NCBI RefSeq assembly: GCF_902804485.1
Contig: NZ_CADCST010000109.1
Coordinates: 1-37,594, forward strand
Direction of reading: 5' to 3'
Source: Flavobacterium collinsii
GTDB lineage: Bacteria > Bacteroidota > Bacteroidia > Flavobacteriales > Flavobacteriaceae
Length of the DNA: 37,594 nt
A program made the translations under genes and the position numbers. Positions 32,114 to 37,594 of the stretch are shown here, piece after piece. The notes beneath the pieces were generated by a model. The model saw only the letters and a program-made list of their open reading frames with translations. It ran no database searches and was not told the origin of the DNA. Position 1 is the first letter of the stretch. Each line of letters begins with the position of its first letter.

Positions 32114-32391
32114 AGCGCAAAATTAGTATTATTTTTTTTAAAGAGAATAAGCAGGAAAGAAGTTTAGTTACAGATTATACTGATTGCAATGATTCTGTTG
32201 ATTTATGTAAAAAGTACCGCTCTAAATGAAGTTTGCTAAACGAATAAATTCTTTTTTAATCCCGTAATCTGTGGCATAAAAAAACAGATTCATACACTCA
32301 ATTATGAATTTGTAAAATTAAGCGTACAGTTTTTAAAAGAATGATTTGATTTACTAATTTATATTTGGTTTTTATTAACAAATTACAGCCG
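32114..32391. other. Divergent intergenic region, no gene seen
   Basis: AT-rich DNA between the divergent DUF2520 and ResB-CcsA genes. A TAATTTTG word on the minus strand (32118-32125) lies too near the DUF2520 ATG for a normal leader. A small hairpin AATCTGT/ACAGATT is near 32268-32292. Nothing else was recognised. Confidence 0.45.
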
Positions 32392-32420
32392 TTGCAAATC
32401 AACATTTTTAAGTATTTTTG
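32392..32420 (+). promoter_or_regulatory. Promoter of the ResB-CcsA gene
   Basis: -33 TTG (32392-32394), 18-bp spacer and -7 TATTTTTG (32413-32420), 31 bp before the ATG at 32452. It lies downstream of an alternative ATG at 32365 and therefore supports 32452. Confidence 0.6.
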
Positions 32421-32451
32421 TGCCACTTTTATACAATGTAATTCCTTAAAA

Positions 32452-35400
32452 ATGGATAAAAAAATATTCTCTTTTTTGTTTTCTACACGATTAATGGCCG
32501 TTCTTTTTTTAACATTCGCAATTGCAATGGGTGTTGGAACTTTTATCGAAAGTAAGTACAACACAGATACAGCCCGAATTTTAATCTATAACACCTGGTG
32601 GTTTGAGGCGATAATGGTCTTCTTTTTGATCAATTTCTTCGGAAACATTAAACGTTATCAACTACTAAAAAAAGAAAAATGGGCAACTTTGTTACTGCAC
32701 CTTGCTTTTATTTTTATTCTTTTAGGAGCTTTTATTACTCGTTATATTAGTTATGAGGGTATGATGCCTATTCGTGAAGGAGCGGCAGAGAATCAAGTTT
32801 ATTCTGATAAAACATTCTTAACTGTTTTTGCAGATGGGGAATACAAAGGCGAAATGAAACGTAGAGTTTTTGAAAAAAACTTATTGTTTTCGCCGGTTAC
32901 CAACAATGATTTTACACTTTCCGGAAAATTCGACGAAACACCTTTTGAAGTGACGTACGTGAATTATATCATGGGAGCTACCGAAACCATAAAACCGGAT
33001 CCAAAAGGAACTTTATATCTTAAAATGGTAGAAGCAGGATCTGGCGGACGTGAAGAACACTTTTTGAAAGAGGGTGAAGTACAAAACATCCATAATGTAT
33101 TATTTGCATTGAATAAACCAACTGCCGGTGCAATCAACATCAATACTACAGGTGAAAAATATACTATTCAAACGCCTTTTGAAGGAGAGTTTATGCGAAT
33201 GGCCGATAAATTAAAAGGTACTGTAACCAAAGATAATGTACAGCCTTTGATGATGCGTTCTTTGTACAGTATTGGCGATATTAGAATTGTATTTCCAAAC
33301 CCCGCAGTTAAAGGAGTAGTGGATTATGTATCAAATAATGATTACAGAGCCAAATCACATCATGATGCTTTGATTGTAAAAGTTAAAGCTGATGGACAGG
33401 AAAAAGAAGTAAGGCTTTTGGGGTCTAAAGGTAGTGTAGGGGAACCTCAGACCGTTAAAATCGGAAAAATTGAATATAGTTTATTCTACGGAAGTAAAGC
33501 GTATATCTTGCCTTTTAAAGTGAAATTAAACGATTTTATTGCTACAAAATATCCGGGAACAGAAAAAAGTTACTCTTCTTACGAAAGTAAAGTGACCGTT
33601 CAGGATTCTACAGAAACATTTGATTACCGAATTTATATGAATCACGTTTTGGATTACAAAGGATTCCGTTTCTTTCAATCTTCCTTTAATCCGGACGAAA
33701 AAGGAACCATATTATCTGTAAACCATGATTTTTGGGGAACTAATATCACTTATTTTGGTTATTTTATGTTATATCTGGGATTAATGGCTATTATGTTTAC
33801 CAAACATTCACGTTTTGGCGATTTGAAACGCAAATTAGAAGGCGTAAAAAAGAAAAAAGAAAAACTGATCACGATATTGGTTTTAATGATTGGTTTGAGT
33901 GGCTTTGCTCAGGCACCGCACGTTCATACACCAGGTCACGATCACGATCATAACACAGATCCAAACGATCATGCCAATCATGTAACGGCTCCGCCAAGTC
34001 AGAAACAATTAGATTCGTTATTGACGATTTACAAAGCACCGGAAGCCCATGCAGCAAAATTTGGTCGTTTGATTATTCAGGATGCCGGAGGGAGAATGAA
34101 ACCGGTTAATACTTTTTCATCTGAATTGCTTAGAAAAGTAAGTCAGAGTGATACCTATAATGGAATGAATTCTGATCAGGTATTTTTGTCTATAACACAA
34201 TATGCTCAGGTTTGGATACAAATTCCTTTGATTCATCTAAGAGCCGGAAACGACAGTATTCGTAAAATTATTGGAGTAGATAAAGAGGCTAAACGTGCTC
34301 CGTTTGTGCAGTTTTTTGATGCTAACGGGAATTATAAGCTTTCACCATATTTAGATGCGGCATATAAAGCAGCAAATCCAAATCAGTTTGAGAAAGATTT
34401 TATAGATACCGATAAAAGAGTGAATCTGATGGAATCTGCTTTAAGTGGCAGTATTCTAAAAATATTTCCTATTCCGAATGACCCAAATCACAAATGGGTT
34501 TCGTATTTGGAAAGACAACAGGGAGGATTTAAAGGAATGGATTCGACTTATGTAACGCAGATTCTGCCAATGTATTTTAGTGCATTAAACAATGGCTCAA
34601 TTTCTAAAAACTTTACAACAGCCGATCAGTTGGTGGAGAGTATTAATGGTTTCCAAAAGAAATTTGGTGCTAAAGTAAGACCAAGCGAGGAGAAAATTGA
34701 TGCCGAAATAACGTACAACAAATACGATATTTTCAAAAAATTACCGTACTGGTATCTTACCGTTTCAGTCTTGATGTTGATGTTCACTATTGTAAATATC
34801 TTTTTTGAGAAAAAATGGCTTCGCATAACGATCAACGGTTTTCATATTCTGGTAGGAGTATTGTTTGCACTGCATACTTTAGGACTTATTGCACGTTGGT
34901 ACATCTCGGGTCACGCTCCATGGAGTAATGCTTACGAGTCTATTATTTACGTGGCCTGGGCAACAATGTTTTTTGGATTAGCTTTTGACAGAAAATCAAA
35001 ACTTACGGTAGCTTCATCTGCTTTTGTAACCGCAATGATCGTAATGGCGGCTTATATGAATTGGATTGATCCTGAAATTGCAAACTTACAACCGGTACTA
35101 AATTCTTATTGGTTAATGATTCACGTGGCGGTAATTGTAGGAAGTTATGGTCCATTTGCATTGGGAATGATTTTAGGTTTTGTAGCCTTAGTGCTGATTT
35201 TCTTTACTAATGAGAAAAATAAAGCCAAGATGGATTTGAACCTTAAAGAGATTACGTACATTAATGAAATGGCAATAACTATTGGTCTAATCATGCTAAC
35301 GATTGGTAACTTCCTTGGCGGACAATGGGCCAACGAAAGTTGGGGACGTTACTGGGGATGGGATCCAAAAGAAACCTGGGCTTTAATTTCGATTATGGTG

Positions 35401-35658
35401 TATGCTTTTGTAATTCACGCTCGTTTTGTACCGGCCCTTAGAGGAAAATGGTTCTTTAATTTAATGAGTATGTTCGCTTTTGTATCGATCTTATTTACGT
35501 ATTATGGAGTAAATTTTCACTTAGTTGGTTTACATTCTTATGCTACCGGAGAAGCACATTCATTAAGCTGGATTTGGTATTCACTAGGAGCTATTTCAGT
35601 AATCGGAGTAATTACATACCCTAAATACCGCAAGTACTATAAGAGCAAGAAAAAATAG
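32452..35658 (+). CDS. ccsBA: Fused ResB-CcsA cytochrome c biogenesis protein (System II)
   Basis: The ATG at 32452 gives 1068 residues. The N-terminal ResB half has helices near 10-30, 44-62 and 78-97 and a large periplasmic beta domain (about 100-440). After a fourth helix (YFGYFMLYLGLMAIMF) and a basic KRKLEGVKKKKEK segment, a signal-peptide-like helix (LITILVLMIGLSGFAQ) leads to a His-rich stretch (H490-H510, seven His) and a further periplasmic region. The CcsA half (about 760-1065) carries the WGRYWGWDPKETW haem-handling motif near residue 965 and conserved His in HTLGLIARWYISGHAPW and VNFHLVGLHSYATGEAH. It exports and ligates haem to apocytochrome c. A bidirectional terminator follows. 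Confidence 0.93.
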   Translation: MDKKIFSFLFSTRLMAVLFLTFAIAMGVGTFIESKYNTDTARILIYNTWWFEAIMVFFLINFFGNIKRYQLLKKEKWATLLLHLAFIFILLGAFITRYISYEGMMPIREGAAENQVYSDKTFLTVFADGEYKGEMKRRVFEKNLLFSPVTNNDFTLSGKFDETPFEVTYVNYIMGATETIKPDPKGTLYLKMVEAGSGGREEHFLKEGEVQNIHNVLFALNKPTAGAININTTGEKYTIQTPFEGEFMRMADKLKGTVTKDNVQPLMMRSLYSIGDIRIVFPNPAVKGVVDYVSNNDYRAKSHHDALIVKVKADGQEKEVRLLGSKGSVGEPQTVKIGKIEYSLFYGSKAYILPFKVKLNDFIATKYPGTEKSYSSYESKVTVQDSTETFDYRIYMNHVLDYKGFRFFQSSFNPDEKGTILSVNHDFWGTNITYFGYFMLYLGLMAIMFTKHSRFGDLKRKLEGVKKKKEKLITILVLMIGLSGFAQAPHVHTPGHDHDHNTDPNDHANHVTAPPSQKQLDSLLTIYKAPEAHAAKFGRLIIQDAGGRMKPVNTFSSELLRKVSQSDTYNGMNSDQVFLSITQYAQVWIQIPLIHLRAGNDSIRKIIGVDKEAKRAPFVQFFDANGNYKLSPYLDAAYKAANPNQFEKDFIDTDKRVNLMESALSGSILKIFPIPNDPNHKWVSYLERQQGGFKGMDSTYVTQILPMYFSALNNGSISKNFTTADQLVESINGFQKKFGAKVRPSEEKIDAEITYNKYDIFKKLPYWYLTVSVLMLMFTIVNIFFEKKWLRITINGFHILVGVLFALHTLGLIARWYISGHAPWSNAYESIIYVAWATMFFGLAFDRKSKLTVASSAFVTAMIVMAAYMNWIDPEIANLQPVLNSYWLMIHVAVIVGSYGPFALGMILGFVALVLIFFTNEKNKAKMDLNLKEITYINEMAITIGLIMLTIGNFLGGQWANESWGRYWGWDPKETWALISIMVYAFVIHARFVPALRGKWFFNLMSMFAFVSILFTYYGVNFHLVGLHSYATGEAHSLSWIWYSLGAISVIGVITYPKYRKYYKSKKK

Positions 35659-35673
35659 AAAATAGTAATTCAT

Positions 35674-35708
35674 AAAAAAAAGATTCAGTTAAACTGAATC
35701 TTTTTTTT
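35674..35708. terminator. Bidirectional terminator between ccsBA and doxX-like genes
   Basis: AAAAAAAAGATTCAGTT (35674-35690) pairs with AACTGAATCTTTTTTTT (35692-35708). T runs follow on both strands, serving the convergent genes. Confidence 0.88.
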
Positions 35709-35727
35709 ATGTCTTAACGGGAGGTAT

Positions 35728-36108
35728 TTAGTTTTGTTTTTTTAAGCCATTAGGATACATAATTGCTAGCAGCACGACAATGAGTAAAAAATTATATTCG
35801 GAACCGTTTCTTCCGCCGCCCACTACAAACCAGCCTTCCTGAAAATGAACCAGAATGATTCCCATTATCAATATGAAGATAGTTACAAATCCAGCCGGTT
35901 TAACATATTTGTTAATAAGCAGAAGAAAGGCGGCTACAACATGGGATAATTTGATAGACCAAGCCAGAAAAATGCCAAAAGGAGCGAAACCAATTTGATT
36001 TAAATATAGATTTCCAAAATCATTGATTCCGTTATTAAACATTCCAAAAACAGAATGGGTGAGGAGAATAATGGCTACTGCAATTCTTAGAAGTAAAGTT
36101 CCGTTCAT
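35728..36108 (-). CDS. DoxX-like membrane protein
   Basis: The product has 126 residues and four hydrophobic helices: LLLRIAVAIILLTHSVFGMF, PFGIFLAWSIKLSHVVAAFL, VKPAGFVTIFILIMGIILVH and SEYNFLLIVVLLAIMYP. The pattern, including FQEGWFVVGGGRNGSEYNF before the last helix, fits the DoxX/SURF4-like family in length and shape. DoxX proteins are linked with quinone oxidation or stress responses in some bacteria, but the role here is unclear. It stands alone on the minus strand. Confidence 0.82.
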   Translation of the reverse strand: MNGTLLLRIAVAIILLTHSVFGMFNNGINDFGNLYLNQIGFAPFGIFLAWSIKLSHVVAAFLLLINKYVKPAGFVTIFILIMGIILVHFQEGWFVVGGGRNGSEYNFLLIVVLLAIMYPNGLKKQN

Positions 36109-36155
36109 GATTTAACTGGTTTATTTTATAGAGGTTATTTTAATTGAAAGTAATA

Positions 36156-36189
36156 AAAAAACGCATAATGAATTCAATATGCGTTTTTT
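36156..36189 (-). terminator. Terminator of the sigma/anti-sigma operon
   Basis: AAAAAACGCATA (36156-36167) pairs with TATGCGTTTTTT (36178-36189); the loop contains GAATTC and may pair further. It lies 22 bp past the anti-sigma stop, with a T run on the minus strand. Confidence 0.85.
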
Positions 36190-36210
36190 AAGTTTTTAGA
36201 GATGTTGCTT

Positions 36211-36999
36211 TTAAACTTTTCCTAAAGTATACAGCTGTTCCATAGTCGGAGTCAAACTTCCTCCGGCAGGTTCTAAAGTGATTCCAAAAGCCTCTGCTGA
36301 GTCCGTTTGATTTACAGCAAATATTTTTTGAGAATTTCCTTCAAAATCGCTCAGTAAACCAATACTGGTAGGGGTTAGTACCGGGCTTAATTTTAAAGCC
36401 CAAACCTGATAAACCATCCCTTTTGGAGGTTTTGGTAAACCGGCTGCATCAATATAAGTTGTTTTTGTTTCTTTGTTCCAATACACCTTTGCAAATGAAC
36501 CTGGAGAAACTGCTTGTCCGCCAAGGGTTACACCTGTGTTTTTGATGTCTCTTACAATTGTCAGACTTTTTTCAGTTTGCTTATTCTGCTGATCTAAGAA
36601 AGCGTAATCTTTCTCTATTTTGTTTTTCTCAGTACCAACAGTTGCAATAGCTTCTTTCGATTTTGTCAATTCTAAAGTTTGATATCCAAAACCTAAGAGC
36701 AGTAGTACCGCCGCAGCCCAGCCTACATATTGAGACCAGCTTGAAGCAGGTTTCATGTCGACTACTTTGCCGTGTTTCAACTCTAAACGAGATTTTATTT
36801 TTTCAAAATTGGCTACCGAGTGAAAAGGAGAGAAACTTGATGATAAAGCTACAATAGCTTTTTCGATCGAAATAATTTCCTGATCAACTTCCGGATTTTT
36901 CTTAGCCAATTCTGCTATTTCCAGATTTTCAGTTTCGGTCAATAAACCGTAAACATAAAGTTCCAGAATTCCTGATTCGATATACTCTTTTGCTTCCAT
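36211..36999 (-). CDS. RskA-like anti-sigma factor
   Basis: The product has 262 residues. The N-terminal cytoplasmic domain (IESGILELYVYGLLTETENL, EIAELAKKNPEVDQEI) is the helical anti-sigma type that binds region 2/4 of an ECF sigma factor; no zinc His/Cys motif is seen. One membrane helix follows near 94-105 (WAAAVLLLLGFGYQT). The rest is periplasmic and matches the RskA/DUF4349-like C domain: AKVYWNKETKTTYIDAAGLP, PPKGMVYQVWALKLSP and FGITLEPAGGSLTPT. It shares one base with the sigma gene (TAATG), so the two are made together. A periplasmic signal probably releases the sigma factor by proteolysis. Confidence 0.92.
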   Translation of the reverse strand: MEAKEYIESGILELYVYGLLTETENLEIAELAKKNPEVDQEIISIEKAIVALSSSFSPFHSVANFEKIKSRLELKHGKVVDMKPASSWSQYVGWAAAVLLLLGFGYQTLELTKSKEAIATVGTEKNKIEKDYAFLDQQNKQTEKSLTIVRDIKNTGVTLGGQAVSPGSFAKVYWNKETKTTYIDAAGLPKPPKGMVYQVWALKLSPVLTPTSIGLLSDFEGNSQKIFAVNQTDSAEAFGITLEPAGGSLTPTMEQLYTLGKV

Positions 37000-37529
37000 T
37001 ATATTTTTAGATAATTTCTTAAATCATTAATACAGTTTCTGTTTTGCGTTTTGATAGTTCCCAAAGGCATTGCCAATTCTTCTGAAGCTTCTTGTTGGGT
37101 GTATCCTTTAAAAAATAATAAATCTATAATCTCAATACATTTTGGTTTTAATTTTTTTACAAATTCTTGTATTCCAATAGTATCAATTCTATTAACGAGT
37201 TTATTACTGTCGTCTAACAGATTTACGAAATTATCTGAAGAAAGGTTTTTTTGACTGTTATTAAAATTTTTGGATCTTAACTTGTCGATTGAAGTATTCC
37301 TAGCAATATTAAGGATCCAGGTGTAAAATCTTCCTTTGCTTTCATTATATGAATCGATGTTTTTCCAGATTTTGACAAAAACTTCCTGCAAAACATCCTC
37401 GGCTTCTTCGCGGTTTTTTATAAGAACATTAATAACCGAAAATAAACTTTTCGAGTACATATCATATAAATGGGTAAAAGCTCTTTCGTCTTTTTTATAA
37501 ATTAAAACTAATAATTCTTCCTGACTCAT
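36999..37529 (-). CDS. ECF RNA polymerase sigma factor (SigK-like)
   Basis: The product has 176 residues. Region 2 is clear: AFTHLYDMYSKSLFSVINVL, EEAEDVLQEVFVKIWKNID (region 2.2-2.3) and RFYTWILNIARNTSIDKLR (2.4). Region 4 has KPKCIEIIDLLFFKGYTQQE and ASEELAMPLGTIKTQNRNCI, the -35 recognition helix-turn-helix. It directs transcription at ECF-type promoters. Its gene is coupled to the RskA-like gene by a one-base overlap, and the cytoplasmic domain of that protein probably holds it inactive. Target genes are not identified. Confidence 0.94.
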   Translation of the reverse strand: MSQEELLVLIYKKDERAFTHLYDMYSKSLFSVINVLIKNREEAEDVLQEVFVKIWKNIDSYNESKGRFYTWILNIARNTSIDKLRSKNFNNSQKNLSSDNFVNLLDDSNKLVNRIDTIGIQEFVKKLKPKCIEIIDLLFFKGYTQQEASEELAMPLGTIKTQNRNCINDLRNYLKI

Positions 37530-37594
37530 ACATTGGGGTTTTTAAGTTGAAACAAAATTTTGGAAATATATTGTATAACCTGAGATAAAGATAA

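Noticed and set aside
32118..32125. TAATTTTG as promoter of the DUF2520 gene
   Set aside because: It is only 4 bp from the start codon, so it would give an essentially leaderless RNA, and no -33 partner is visible.
32365..32451. Longer N terminus of ResB-CcsA from the ATG at 32365
   Set aside because: It lies upstream of the promoter at 32392-32420, and MDKKIFSFLFSTRL at 32452 is the natural start.

Overview
The window is chromosomal DNA from a member of the Bacteroidota, most likely Flavobacterium or a close flavobacterial relative. The basis is AT-rich sequence, promoters of the Bacteroidota type (TTG/TTTG, about 20 bp, TAnnTTTG), typical flavobacterial families (DUF2911, DUF1684, BlaI/M56 pairs, fused ResB-CcsA, LVIVD lipoprotein, UbiA next to Maf) and dispersed intergenic repeats that I recall from that genus. 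No rRNA, tRNA, integrase, transposase or CRISPR array was seen. It is mostly ordinary chromosome with several repeat-rich gaps.

Layout. 1-3.1 kb: a patatin-like membrane phospholipase cut by the window edge. 3.2-5 kb: a secreted fasciclin protein, an RhtA-like exporter on the other strand, and an unlisted 46-residue small protein. 5.1-9.3 kb: a tandemly duplicated BlaI/M56 (BlaR1-type) sensor-repressor cassette of four genes, with one upstream promoter carrying AACTA-N6-TAGTT palindromes at exact 20-bp steps. 9.5-11.5 kb: a RadC-like JAB protein and an MFS transporter. 11.5-15.3 kb, plus strand: DUF1684, TatD, TcdA, a HAD phosphatase and a DUF2911 protein. 15.6-17.1 kb: a TetR regulator with its NTF2-like partner, then a 25-unit hexanucleotide array and a long inverted repeat. 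17.1-22.8 kb, minus strand: a four-helix-bundle membrane protein, a flavo-1-like RNA element, a VOC protein, and a PIG-L deacetylase / 35-residue membrane peptide / sodium-solute symporter operon. 22.9-27.4 kb: an LVIVD lipoprotein, an Asp/His-tailed exported protein and an outer-membrane barrel. 27.4-32.1 kb, minus strand: AI-2E transporter, small MscS channel, Maf, UbiA prenyltransferase, KdsC-type phosphatase and a DUF2520 protein. 32.4-35.7 kb: the fused ResB-CcsA cytochrome c maturation protein. 35.7-37.6 kb: DoxX, a RskA-like anti-sigma factor and its ECF sigma factor.

How the genes work together. The clearest regulatory unit is the duplicated BlaI/M56 operon. The two membrane peptidases share the sensor and HEKVH core but end in entirely different tails: one a proline/methionine-rich coiled coil, the other a TonB-plug-like segment. 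A single operator array probably lets both BlaI paralogues control the whole operon. The second clear unit is the secreted PIG-L enzyme with a sodium symporter and a tiny membrane peptide between them, which suggests release and uptake of a deacetylated or sugar-like product. The ECF sigma/anti-sigma pair is translationally coupled. Other genes are housekeeping functions: tRNA modification, nucleotide sanitation, lipid prenylation, LPS Kdo synthesis and cytochrome c maturation.
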